Origin: Cercozoa sp. M6MM
Taxonomy: Eukaryota > Endomyxa: Ascetosporea
Assembly (NCBI GenBank): GCA_040357565.1
Contig: JBDODJ010000067.1
DNA: 60,364 bases
Direction: 5' to 3' (one strand)
Shown here: positions 43,679 to 56,928 of the stretch, piece after piece
How the letters are laid out: the number at the start of each line of letters is the position of its first letter
Numbering within the stretch: the stretch's first letter is position 1
Translations under genes and position numbers: made by a program
The notes under the pieces: model-generated
Database searches by the model: none
What the model saw: only the letters and a program-made list of their open reading frames with translations
Told to the model about the DNA's origin: nothing

Positions 43679-46600
43679 TTACAGTAGCGTAGAGAAGTAG
43701 TCAGACTTCACTGCTGGACCAGCAAGCGTGCGACCAGCAGTGGCACGACACTGGTCAGCAATATTCCTGCCTTGCGGTGCGATGCGGCCGCGGAAGAGCT
43801 TGCTCTGCGTCCTGATTTGAGGAATGAAACACATCTCAAAACGCTTCTCCAGGTGTACATTTAGTTGTTTTGTACCGGCGCGGATGGGAGGAGCCAGACC
43901 ACCCGTTTCGTAGTGGGAGGCGCTTGGGATCTGCGCCGTCATTGGTACGCGCACGGGTGCTCGGCGTGGCCGCTGGGGTTGATTCAAGTCTGATTTACAA
44001 AGCACCCGAAACGATGCGCAAGTCAATTGAAACCGACTGAAGTGTAACTTTAAGTTTACCTGCTCGGCACTGCTGCAGTAGCTGCAGGTGTCGACGCAAG
44101 TCTTGCTCTGGGTGCATAGTTAATTTAATGTCTCTTGCAAACCTTGGTACAGGAATTAGTTTTCGCACCTTTGCGATTGTTGTCGTCAAAGCATCGTGCG
44201 AGATGGTCTGACGGGAGCATTATACGGATTCATTCAAACGCAACAGTGCAATGCAAGTGGTTTTACGGGAAGCCTACCTCGCAAAGCAGCCACGAGTTCA
44301 GTCTGTTCATCAGCTTTCGTCCGCAATCGCCCAACCCGCTCTGCTTCTGCGCAGAGTGTCAATAAATGTATTAAATTAATGTAGCACGAGAAGGACACAA
44401 AGAAGCACCCAGCAAACGCAGTTGCTCGAAGTGTTCGATCTGCAGACGCTGTGTTTCTTGCAGTGCCTGGCATTGCTGCCACTGGTGCAACAGTCGCGCT
44501 TGTTCTGCCAAAGTGTGTGTGCTCAAAAATTAAAGGAGAGCGGTGAAAGGAGGAGCGCACGGTCGCGATCGGATACGAGTGCAGCACGCAGCGCGTCCTC
44601 GTCAGCGACGATGCCCTCTCGGATGGCTTCTTCATCTAGTGCGACGTCGCGCTTTCGTATCGCTACAGACGCGCGTAAACTATAATTCCTGGGTCAGAAG
44701 TATAGTTAAAGCACCTTCCAGGCCACCGAGCCGAGTTTCCACTGCTTGGTCAAATCACGAGGGAGAAAGGATGAAAACACACACAACAGGTTCAAAAGTC
44801 CGAGGCACATTGGTGAATAAGGGCGTCCTTCCGCTGACTCTGCAATGATCAGTTTGAGTTGCGTGTTTTGCTTAAAAATACAAGTGCAAACTCACCTCGG
44901 GTACACACTTGCGCAGCTTGCCTTCACAGTCATCTGAACTCTCGTGCTCGTAAACTCTTCCTTCGTAACTGAAAACTGACAACTTTATCAACTGTACCAT
45001 TCTGGTGCCGCAAGCGTTGAATCTCAACCTGCGAGGCAGCCTGTTTAGTTGGTCAGAAGTAAGCGCATTCTGACAACTGAAGGGGCAAAAAATCACATCT
45101 GTTGCTTCCCACTGGCGTTGTTCTTCTTCTGTTGGTTTCCAACAAAGGACTCAAAGAAGCTAAGCAACACCGGGGCGAATACAGTACCTCTTTCGGTCGT
45201 GAGAGCACGCAACTGATTGCGCGTTTGGGCCTAGAATTTGCACTCAGTACAGGTAAGGGGACATGGATTAGACAGAACAAAGTCACCAGTAGCAACTCCA
45301 AGTTGGCTTGAGTTACGCCATGACGAGCCTGCAGTTTGCCGACCCCAGAATCAGTCGAGTTCAGTCTGTGTGTGTACGGAGAACAGGGTACTGTTTCTTC
45401 TTCCGACAAGACAGTGCTCGCACCAGCCTCGTGTTGCGCCACGAGCACTGGGGAATGTTGTAAATAACATTTGACAGCTCAAGTATAGTTGTTTACATGA
45501 GTGCTCGAGCCCTGAGTTCTTGTTTCGCAAGTCGGTTAGTTCTCTGGCGCACTGCTCTGAAAAGAAGGAAAGAACTTTAAACTGACAGAAGGGCTCGCAC
45601 TCGCTTAGCTGAGTGCACCATGTTCTCGGCGCAACTGGTCTTCCTGAACTCAACAGAACCAACGAATGCAGAGATCGAATCAGGCTGGACCGAAACCTAC
45701 CCGAACTTGGCACTGACCTCGCAACCGATCAGTCTCCGCTCGGAATTGGTCCAATTCGGTGGTGCGTTCATTGAGGTCTGTTCAGGTTGAATTTTGTAAA
45801 TACACTAAAACAGACGATATGTACGTGAGACTGATGTGATCATGACTAACCTGTCTGTCTCTGCTTTAGTTCGTTTTGACACTTCCCGAGGATCTGTTCG
45901 AAGTCCGTTCGCTGTGCCAAAGCTTGCTCACTCTCTACTGATGCAACGAGTATTTTAGAACACCATAAACTTACAGTGGAACACGGGCTCACCTGCCTGG
46001 AGCCGTGTGCAGCGTGTTTCGGACGACTCGAGGTCCAACAGGAGTTTTTGGATGCCTGCTCAATGTCAAAAGCGATTCATATTTGCCAGTTGATAACAGA
46101 AAGTTACGTTCTTGTTGACCAGCGCACTTCGTCCCAAGTTCTTCAAATCGGAACAAACAAATAGAATCAGTCAACTCAATGAACTGAAGATGGGAGTTGT
46201 TCCAAGCGAATCGAGACACCTTGTCTAACACGTTGCAGCTCCGTCTCTTTCTCCTCTAAGCACAGCACAGTTATTAGATCAGTGTTTTTGCGGAAGGTTT
46301 GTTAAACAGCCCTACCTAGAGCAGCACGAATCTGCCGATTCTCGTCGGTTAGAACTTCGCTTTGCGCTCGCAGTTCATCTTGTGTCCGCGCGAACTGAAA
46401 GAGTGAGTACAGTTCGCTGGCCATAAAGCGTCTGACATAAAAAGCTTTATCACTTGTAGCTGTTGCGTGTTGGCCTCTTGAAGTTGCTCCAGCTGTTCTT
46501 CGAGTAGTTGCTCGAGAGTTTCGACTCGAGTGGCGTGTTCTTCACCCTGACCAACACGTACAAAAAAATTACTGAACCGCAACTTAGGACTGGAGATGAG

Positions 46601-49600
46601 AATAAAAGAAACAGTGTGCTGAAGTTGCTGTTCGAGTGTGTGATGGATTCGTTGCAGCTGCTGCAGTCGTTCACCGACGTCGTCTAAGGTGACAGCACGT
46701 CAGTGAGAATCGTCCAGTCAAACAAGCCAACTGCTTGACAAGTACCCAGCTGAGCCAACAAGCGTGCTTCGAGTTCCTTCTTCGTTTGTTGTACTGTCAA
46801 CAAATAGTATTCTCATGCGACTGAATTTTCTTAATTTTATAAATTTACTGCAGGGAAAGAGAGACAACGAACGTTGTTGCAGTTCGTCGACGCACGCATC
46901 TAGAAGAAAAGAACTACGTAGCCAGTAGAGGCGAGTTGGAGTCAATTACCACGTTGCTGCTCGAGTGTCGCAACATCAGCTTGATACTGCGCCAGTTGCT
47001 GTTGAAGTTTTTCTGTTTGTTCTCGCACTAAAAAGAAGAGTCATTGTCGGTCCACTGTCAGTTTTCCCTTTTAATTTCAGATTACGCGTGCGTTGACTTT
47101 GTTTGAGTCGTTCGATGTCTGCGCGCAGCGTTGTCGATTCTGTTCAACACCAGAGAGCAAGAGAAAGCGTTTGCAGCATCAAACAAAGCAGCTTGTTGTA
47201 CCTTCTTCGCGGTCCATACCGAGAGCCACAACTCGAGTTTCTAATTCCGCTTTTTCTGGACATAAGGAGTGAGTTGGTTTAGTTCGGGCGGCAGCTAAAT
47301 TACCTCGCTCAAGTTGTTGCAAGGTGACGGTTTTCTCCTCTAAAGAAGCTATTCGTTGCCTTTTAACGGTACTGTGTGTTTCTGGTACCGAGCTCGGCTT
47401 TTTTCGCTCGAATTTCGGCGTCGGCTTCAAGCTGCAAGCGATGACAATAGCAGGGAAACACAACCGTTCGCAGATGCACTGTACCACTTGTTGCTGCACG
47501 GAACGAAGCTCTTCCTCTGCTGACTGCAGACGTTGTTTCGTTTCACGGAACTGAACATGCGTACACTAAATTCAGTTTCACAGGCCAGCACAAGTTGGAC
47601 ATCGGTACCTCCTGCAGGTGCCGACGCAGATCCTCTTGAATCTCCATTTGCTCACGGAGTTGCTCTTTGTGTCTGCCGCTTTCTTGCTCTGCAAGGGGTA
47701 CTTGTTAGACGTATGACTACTAGGCAAAACTACAGTATCTCACCAAGCTCCTCCTGGAGACGAGCAACTCTCGCAGTTCGTTCTTCCTGTGGGCATAATG
47801 AAACAGATCAAGTTTGGTGAATTGACGTACTTTACCAACTGAGAGTTGACTGCTTTGAGTTGAGTTTGGACTGAACCATATCGGATGAAGTAAGAGAATG
47901 ACAGTTGATTTTCTGCTTTACCGTCTTGCACTTGGGCAGTTTGTGCCGTGCGATCGGTCTCAACTTGCTTCAGTCGATCCTCGATTTCAGTTTTCTCGCG
48001 CTGCACACGTTGCTGCTCGGCTCGCGCTTCTTCCTGTTGTTTGTATTGTTGGTTGGCAATTTGCCCCACAGGCTGTCAATAAATGTGCAAGGAAACACAC
48101 CAACTCGTTTCGTATTGCAGCAATCAGTCTCTCCTCTTCAGTTGCACAGTTGCAATCAGTTCCTTGTATTTTTGATTCAAACTATGATACTTTCAGTCGC
48201 GCTATCCTCGCTTGTTGTCTGCGTTTTTTTTTTAAAGCGTATCCTTGAAACAGTACAGTACGTTAGTTCTATCAAAAGAGAAAGCACCAGCTGTTGACGC
48301 AAAGCGTGTAGTTCTGTTATTCACTCACAAGATAAGAAGCACAAGCAATTCCCTGGCTGGGAAATAAATTTAGAACAACAAACTCGTACCAGCTGAATGT
48401 CGCTCGGTCTGTGCAAGTCGCAACACACAAGCTTTAATATAGTTAAGGTCATCTCTTCCGGAACAAGGGTACTAGCGCAGTCACCTGCTGCTCCAGTTCT
48501 CTGTTTTTGTCTTGTGCTGTCCTCCATAACAAGATTAAACAATGAAACAAGTTATGTTGTAAAACCCTGCTGCAGACTGGCATTGATCTCTCGAAGCTCG
48601 GCCTCTACGCTCACTCATTCGCAGACTTTACAGACAACTGTGAAACAGAAACACAACAGACCAAGTCGTGCAATTTCGGCCTTGCAGTCCGCAAGTTCAG
48701 TCATGATTTGCGCGACTTGAGTTCGCACTGATCAAGATGTCGTAGAGTGTATGGACCTGACATTGCAAACAGACACAAGAATACAAAAGTAGAGTACAAT
48801 CAGCAGTTTGTGTCAACTTGCTTCGAGTCGTATCTGAAATTAGGGTGTACAAAACAAAGTTCGCTCGGGTCCACGACGTTAAAACCTACCTAGCTCTTGT
48901 TGCAGTTCAGCTTGACGTTTTTGTTGCTCAGTCTGCCAAAACAAAGGAATTTGTATTTGCTAATTACTTGTAAATCTTCGGAGTACCAACTCTTGCTGCA
49001 ACTGCGCTTTCGTGTTCTGTACTGCAAGGACAAATAAAACTGAAGACACGTACCGACATCAATGAAAACAAAATTACACTGCACGACTCGAGCCTGCGAG
49101 GTTTCCAATTGCTGGCGCTGCAAAGAAACAACACCTGAGAACAACAACTCCAACCTGCACATGTGCTATTGTACCAAAAGAATCAAGTCAGCAGTGACAC
49201 GAGCAGCCTAATGAAAATAACCAAAAGACTAAACTGAGTTATGTAAGAGTTGTTGTATGCGTACCAAGGCACCGCGAAGGTCTTGTAGTTGCCCGAGTTG
49301 TGCTTCAACTTGTACTGAACACGATTTCCAAAGCATCACATGTATAATCACGATACTAAAAAGAAAGACGAACTGTACCCAGACGATCCGAGTGAGTTGC
49401 CAGTTTCTCAGTTTGTGTATCACGAACTAAGTTACAGTCATTCAATCTAATGTTAGGTGTGCACAGGAGTGACTGAAGACTTTTACGTTGCTCTGAGCAC
49501 AGACACGGACAGTAAAGCTGTAGCTAAAACCGAAGGAATTGATAACAAAAATTGACCAAGTTCACGTCGGAGTTGAGTCAGCCGGTCGTTGGACTCGGTG

Positions 49601-52600
49601 AGAGCTGCTTGTGCGCCTGCTTCCTTGTCAGTCACTATCGTTGAATACAATCCGATGGGACAGTACAGTTATGATACAAAACTGGAGGTGGTATCTGTAC
49701 GATCTGCTCGTTCTTTTCGCAGCTGCTGGAGCTCCGTTTCCATTTGTTCCCGATCTATACCAGTGAATTTTCACATCACAAAAGACAGCCGACGCTGTAG
49801 AGCACCAGCAGCGCTATCGTGTGCGTGTTCTTCGAGTCTCATTACGTGTTTTTCAATCTCTACGTACTCAAGTAGTGAAACCTATTACAAGCAACTGAAA
49901 GGTCGTTCACCTTGCTTTAGTCGAGCATCAAGCGCGAGCTGCTCTTCTACTTTCAATAGGTTTTGTTTAAAACAGCCAAGAATCTTTGGAACTACAACTG
50001 AAGTTGTAAATTTTACCATGCTGAGCTTCCAGTTGCTCGGTCTGCTGGATTTGTTCGGCCAACCGGTTTTCAAGTTTCTTCAGTCGATCCGAGTGTTCAG
50101 TTCTCTCTTGATCTACAGTAATTTTCTCAGTAGCTTTATTACTACTTATGGCACTATGTTTTGGCGTAGGAGCGTACCAGACTGACGTTCCAGCTGGCCC
50201 TATCCAGACATTCAATTTCGTTTCCGACAAACACCAGTTTAATGGAGTCAAGTGTTTACCATTCTGTCTCGCCATGCGGCCAGCTCTTTTTCTGCGACCA
50301 CAATTGAATCAAGTCGGGTTCTGAACACTAGTAAATTTAATACCGAGTTGAAGCTTTGTATGTTCGCATTCTTCCTGCTCACGTGTCCCAAACAGATGGT
50401 GTTGTTATTGAGAAACCAAGAACTGGAGAGGGATCATGGTTTACGAGTTGCTGTCGGAGTCGTTTCACTCGAGCGCCCACTGCAAAGGCAAAATTAAAAA
50501 ACTGTTAGAGTGTGTAAATTTTACACTCCTGGTTTTGTTCTGCCGAACTGGCTTGTCTCTCTTGTGCCTCGGCGAGTTCCGCGCGCAAGGCACGCTCATT
50601 TTCGGTCACTTTGGCGAGACGAGTTTCGCACAACTCAACTGCCGTAGTCTGCTCCAGGTACAGGTAAAGTAAAACTTACAGTACCTGGCTGTATCCAGAA
50701 GAACAGCCAAACACACCAGTTGTTGTTGAGTGGAATGAATCGACGCCGCGACTGCAGTCTTCAGCTGAGCCAGAGTGACGAGACTTTGATCCATCTCGAC
50801 TAAGGTACGGCACAGTGTAATTAAAATAATTGAGTGAGTTGGAAAGTCAAATTTTACCCAACTGCCCGAGAAGCTTCTGCTTGTCTGCTAGCATCTTGTC
50901 TTGCACTGTGATCGAAAGAAAGTCATCACGCAATATCAGCCACAAGCTTGAACTGAACATACATCGTTTCAACTCGGCCACGCACTCGTCTGTTCCAAGC
51001 ACATGCAGTAAACTAAGTTGAGCAACACAACTGGTTTGCAGTAGGAGCAATGTGCCATGAAGCTGTCGCAGTTGTTCCATTTCTGTCTGACTAGTTTTTT
51101 GTGCTGCTTGCAGTTCGCGCAACTTGTCGAGCACTAATAGACCAGGAAGTGTATAGTACTGCAAGTAAACAAAAGAAGAAACAGGTACGCTCGATTTCCT
51201 GTTGCTCGAGTTGGCGAACTCGCTCCTTATGTGCGTCAGTTTCTTCGATCGCTTGAGCAACCAGTTCTTCTTTTTCTAAAGCGCATTTAAATGTATCGAT
51301 AATCGCCAATGTTTGGACAAGTGAGAGCACCATGCTGCACTCGCTCCAGCAGCTGTGCTTTCTCGGTGAATTCCGTTTGCTGAAAATGTTATATGATATA
51401 TCAGTTTAAGACTGGAAGGAGACAAAGTATGAAATTTATTGTACCAGCAGTTTGTGTGACTCGCTGAGTTGTTGCTTTGCTTCTCGCAGCTCACGTTCCG
51501 TGTGCTGGAGAGTTTCGACTTGTCGGTGGAGGGCTTCGATCCGAGCTGCCCGCTCCTCATCCTACGAATCATGCATAGTCATTTCGCTTGTACTGGGACC
51601 AGAAACAAAGGACTGAATGCTGAAGTCGCTGTCCCAGAGTTTCTTTGATTTGAAGCATCAGCTGAAGGTGTTGTTCCATTTGGCCTGTCAGTTATTGTGT
51701 TTCCAGTGAAAACAGAACAATTTCAATCAAACAACTGACTCAGTTGCCGCATCAAGTTCGCTTCGAGCGCCTGCTTGGCTTGTTGCACTACCAGCACACA
51801 TTAGACACTCTGCCCCACGGAAAAAGCTCCCAGGGTGTAGGAACAAAAAAAAAGCACGCTGTTGCAGTTTCTCTTGGCACCCGTCTGTCCATACGAACAT
51901 TGTGTTTAAGTTAGTCTGTCAGCGAACTGAGGTTGCAAGGCTGGTCAATACCAAGTTGTGTTTGTAGTGTTTCACGTTCGCCTTCACTTTGCGAAAGTGT
52001 TTGCTGCAGTTTGTTCATTTGCGCGTGCACTAGGGACAAATGAACGGTTTAGTCAATACAGTAAAGATGCAAGAGCAGACAATTTACAAAGCTCTCGCTC
52101 TCGACGAAGCTGCTCGGTGTCTGTCTGCAGTTGAGTCTGCTCGGTTGTGTGCGACGCAACTTGAGTCTCCAACTCTGCTTTTTCTTGGTCTCAACTGGAG
52201 GATGATGCTTACTGAAAAAGTGAAAGAACACACCATGTTCCACGCGCCGCAGCTCCGTCTCTTTTGCCTCTATTGATTCCACTTCACAAGTTAATGTTTC
52301 TACTTTGTGCCGATTGAGAGTACCAAGCTCAGTGCGCATTCTCTGGCCCTCGTCGCCTAGAGTTCTCATTTGTGCTTGTAGTGACTCGAGTTCAGCTTGC
52401 GTCTGTTGGAGACTTTCTTGAGTGTGTTTGAACTTATCAAATCCAAGGAGTACAGTAGATTTTCCTATCGACTCTTTTCTTTTCAATTCTAGGCACACAG
52501 GGGAGAGGTACCTCTCGTAGCTGTAGTTGCAATAGTCCGATCTCGTGGGAATGTTGTGCTTTAGACTGTTCTGCAGCTTTCTGGTGTTGTCGCTCGAGAG

Positions 52601-55600
52601 TTTCGATAGTGCCTACAACGTCGGTTCATATAGTCAAAACCAAACAGATTCAACCAACTGGATTGGCTCCCCCTACCCAACTGGTCCGACAAGAGTTCTT
52701 CGAGTTTCTTTTTTGCTTGTGTCACTACCCAGGAAAGAAACGTTTGAATAAATAAGAGAGTGTTTTAGATATCAGACAGAAGGCACATTGTTGCAGTTCT
52801 TTGGGGCATTCATCTGGACAGATTAGCGATCCAAATGACGAGTTCAGTTGGATAAACGACAATCTGTTAGGAAGACATTACCGGATTGCTGCTGAAGTGT
52901 CGCAAGTGCTGTTTTAGTTTGCTCGAGTTGTTGTTGAAGCTCCTTCGCTTGTTGTTGCACTTAAGAAACCCACACTATAATTTGAGCTTGATGCCAATTT
53001 GGTTTTAACTTGAATTTACACGAGTGCTGGCCGTGTTCGAGTTGCTCAATCTGCGCTTGCAATCGCTCCTTTTCTGCGCAAGATAATTGCGTGCACAGGC
53101 GCAAACAACAAACTGAAGGATGATACAGTACCCTCTTCGCGGTCCTTGCCGAGTGTTGCTACTTGAGCTTCAAGAGCCGCCTTTTCTGGAAGAGAACAAC
53201 TTCAGCTACAAGCAGTAAATTATCAGAAGCAGTGAAAACAAATACCTTGTTTGGCCCGTTTCAGTGCATTAGTTCTCTCTCCTAAATAAATACAAACAGA
53301 TTTCTTGGGCTGTGTCGGGCTTAAACAAAAGTAAATACCAAGCTCGGTTTGCAGAGTTGATGACAGAGAAAGCACAACTGACCTCCTAAGTTCTGGTACC
53401 ATTTGTTGCTGCAAGATGCGTAGCTCTTCTTGCGTTGACTCTAGTCGCTGCTTTGTTTCGCCGAACTGGAAACAGTGATGCCATTAGTTTAACCAGTCCG
53501 AGTTTATGGAGTAAACTTACCTCCAGTTGCATATGACACTTGTGTCCTGTGGAATCAGAGTAGAGTCCACAGTTGTGTTGTACAAAGAGGACGGTTCGAC
53601 TGTACCAACATCGGCTCTTATTTCCTGGTTCAGACGTGCTGCAACAAATCAAACACGTTCACACAACAAGTGTTCTATCTCTCGAAACAGCAACGAATAT
53701 CTTTGGCAGGGTAAAGCTGAAGCCAGTACCCAGTTCGCCTTCAAGATTGGTCTAAACACTCACATTTAATTTGTAAAGAAAAGTAGCAAGTAGAAACAGG
53801 GGATGGCGTGATAGTTTACCAGGTGCGTTTCAAGAGCTCGCTTCTCATCCTCTGTTGCGTTGTTTTACTTAGTTTCGCCGTCATTTCCAGAAATTAAATA
53901 CTACCTAATGCCAGTCTTGCGTTCTCGCCGGTCCTCTGAACACAATACACGAGTTCAAAGCAGCGTAGCTTTTATTTCTTTTATCTAAGTTTAAAGCAGT
54001 TGAACTAATTCTGCTCGCAGCGCGTGTAGCTCCTCTTCTTTTTCTTGAAACTGAGTCTGTGAAATGCAAACACACGCATTAAGTTAAAGACTGCAGAAAA
54101 TGACTTACCGACTGTAGTTGCTGCCGCAGGAGGAGCTGTAAATTTAGAGGGTAGAAAATGTTGGAGCAGTGCTGGTTGAATAATGCAACGTTTACCACTT
54201 CTCGAGCCGTGTCTTCGAGATCATTTTTCACTAAAATAATACGATATGACAAAACACAGATACTCTAATTTAGTCCAACTTGGCCTTTTTCTCGTAAAGC
54301 ACAAGATACGTTGAACCTGCTGCTCGGTCCACTCTCGCTTGCGCTGTTCGCATGCGTCTTTGTCTGCTCGTAATATGTGGTATTTGCGACACTGCGACTT
54401 GCGGCTGAAACAAAACAAAACACACCAGCAGCAGCCGACTCGAGTAAGACCTCCAGCTCTAGTACGTTATGGTATTGCCATTCTATAGTTGTGCAAATTT
54501 AGTGCACCTTGCTGCGTTTGCGCGTGCTCACGCAGCGCACTGCCTGTGAACAGGTGACATGGCAGTCGAACATTGTAAATTTATTTGAAGATACCAAGCT
54601 GTTCGTTGAGGGTTTCATTCAGTTTAGTATAGCCATTCTAAGCAAAAGCAACACAACGCTTTTGAGCACATGTTGAGTCAGTTTATGTTTTAGGCTCTCT
54701 CACCAACTGCTGATGTAAGAGTTGAGCGTTGCTTTCGTTTCGATGGTTCAGTTCGGTCAGGCGCTGCAGTTCGGTGGTTTGTGCATCCTGGAGACAGTTC
54801 ATTAAACTTATTCGTTCCAATAAAACATAAAGACTGAAGGTATTGCATTGCACATTCGTACCAGTTTAGTTTGCAGTCTAACGGCGTCGCTGTGCGCTGA
54901 AGAACGAACAAAGCACATCCACCGCAATTAGGAAAATACAGGCACAATCACATTTGGAGCGTTCTTGCCGAAGACTGTCGATTTCTCCTTCCTTGTTTGC
55001 TGTCAAGCGCACAAAATTAAGTGAAAACTCAATAACGCCTTTCTACACTGTACCCAGTTGCGCCTGCAGTTCTCGCAACTGTCGCTCTGTCTCGTCCTGT
55101 TGTGAATAAAATTAAAACTGGGAGACAACTATATTGGGCAAATTAGTGATACCAGATGTGCCGCTCGTTGGTTGGATCGATCTAATGGATTTATCGAAAG
55201 TAGACTCGCTGATGTTGATTTGATTGAAACTTACCCACTTGTGTCGACAACTCTCGATTTCTACCTCTCTGCCCAAAGATGACAAGGCAGCGGTAGTATC
55301 GCAAAGGAGCCACCGTGGCAAGGCAAGTTTCGATACCTCTTGCTCTAGTTCTTCTTGTGCCGTGCCTGTAGATCATCAGCAGCGTAGTCGATTAAGCAAT
55401 TCTAGTTTTATTGGAGTTGCATGTGTATGTACTGTATTACCAAGCTGAGTACGCAAGGAGGCATTGCCTGCCTCGAGTTCGGTAATTCGTTCGTTCGCTT
55501 GGGCTGTCAATTTAAATACACTTGAGTTAATTAAATTTCATCAATTTAAACCAAGCTTGAAAGTTTGAAATGATGCGGCACCTAACTGCTGGAAGCAGTC

Positions 55601-56338
55601 GTCCTTTTCTTGCCGTGAAGTGCGTATCTGAGTTTCCAACAGAGCTGCTCGATCGAGTGCAAACGTAAATCAAGACAGGAAAGCAGTAAATTTAAACTTG
55701 CAGCCAACTGAACACAAGCAAGGCACCAAGCTGAGCATAGAGCGTGTCCAGTTCTTCTTCGTCTGTGTGCGTTTACATGGTAAACTTATTTCTTGAAATT
55801 TACGACTCAAACCGTCCTGAAACTTGAAAAACAAAACTGTACTTGGAGGTGTTTCAGTCGTGACGTCTGCTGTTCCAGTCACGGTGCCAGTGGCAGTATC
55901 GGCGACTGTTAGCACCAAGTTATTGAAACACCGAGATTTTTGTGGGTCAATTTCTGTACCTGGTGGTCCGCGCGGAGGTCCGTGTCTCGCTCGGTACCGA
56001 GGCTGCCGTCTCTATTTACAATATCATTTTGCTGAATGGACAGTACTGCTGAAAAACTGATGGAAATTACCCCAAAAGGCAGAAATCCGGTAACAGCGCG
56101 ACCTACTTCGCTCCAGTCGATACCCCCAGCTCCCTCAGTCTGTGAATTTAAACGCCGTCTGTGTAAAAGCTGTGTGTCTGGTATATTAAATGAAATCACT
56201 GACCGAGACAGGTGAACGTGGGAGCAGATCTCCTCCGGGCAGCACGTCTCCTCGGGGACTCGTAGGAGACCTATCACCGCTGCCGCTGGCAGACACGCAG
56301 TCAACTGCAAGCAGCAGCCACGCCAGCTGCCGCAACAT
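43679..56338 (-). CDS. Giant secretory-pathway coiled-coil protein
   Basis: ATG 56338 gives a signal peptide (MLRQLAWLLLAVDCVSASG), then a Ser/Pro segment, an exon TEGAGGIDWSEVGRAVTGFLPFG, and a Thr/Val stretch (VADTATGTVTGTADVTTETPP). About 12 kb follow of very short exons (roughly 30-110 bp) with Gln/Glu/Leu/Arg heptads such as EEELDTLYAQL, RAALLETQIRTSRQEK and ETRVVALGMDREE, separated by introns of about 50-90 bp. The C-terminal exon reads PQRPRRAPVRVPM..., YETGGLAPPIRAG..., VHLEKRFEMCF... and ends KSDYFSTLL, stop 43681-43679. This end is homologous to that of the divergent gene at 56929-59211 but stops where that one enters a TM helix. Exon groups are internally duplicated. I did not verify every join. 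The heptad character and a frame free of stops across most exons support one long gene, but a split into two is possible. Confidence 0.65.
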
Positions 56339-56928
56339 TCTCACTCACCTCAGTTTTCAACACAACTTACTCCACGAGTTGCTTCTCTGACAGTGGTCAC
56401 TTTCAGGCCTCACACATTCTAAGGGGCTCGCCACACACCTTGTGCAGACACACGCCATAAACTGGTCATTTTGCCAAACTGGGGCATAACTTGGCAGAGA
56501 GTAATCTGGACTGTCGTCGGGATCAGTGGCACCTGTGCGCTTTGTTACACTACACGCACGCACAATGTCAGAATCGCCGACACTGTCTTTAAGTTTAGTA
56601 TCGCTGAACTGTTTGTTGTATTATTGGGAACACACGAAACCACGATTAGAAAGCAAAAACAACGGGTGTCTAAACCTAAGTTTACAGAGTCTCAACGTAT
56701 CCGTAGCAGTGCAAGCACATCTATTGACCTTTCTGGAGTGAATTTGGACTATTGGCTTTCATGTGAACTGTTGCGCCTGTTCCTGCCTATTCAGTTCGTC
56801 CACGCGGCCAGCAGTTTGGATAAAACTGCCGAAAACGCGTGCTTGCGCACGCCTGTGTCACATACAGATTTGCAGAGTCTCGGGCATCTAGTAATTACAG
56901 CCGAACCGTTGTTGCAAAACTAAAAGAC
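56339..56928. other. Bidirectional promoter region of coiled-coil pair
   Basis: 590 bp between the start codons of the two related coiled-coil genes. A 150-aa open frame (56471-56923, plus strand) spans it but has no recognisable features and overlaps the presumed promoters, so it is not called. A TTTAAGTTTAG word occurs at ~56587. Confidence 0.5.

Noticed and set aside
56471..56923. 150-aa plus-strand frame in the divergent promoter region
   Set aside because: It has no recognisable motif or signal peptide, lies in the presumed bidirectional promoter, and ends just before the next gene's start.
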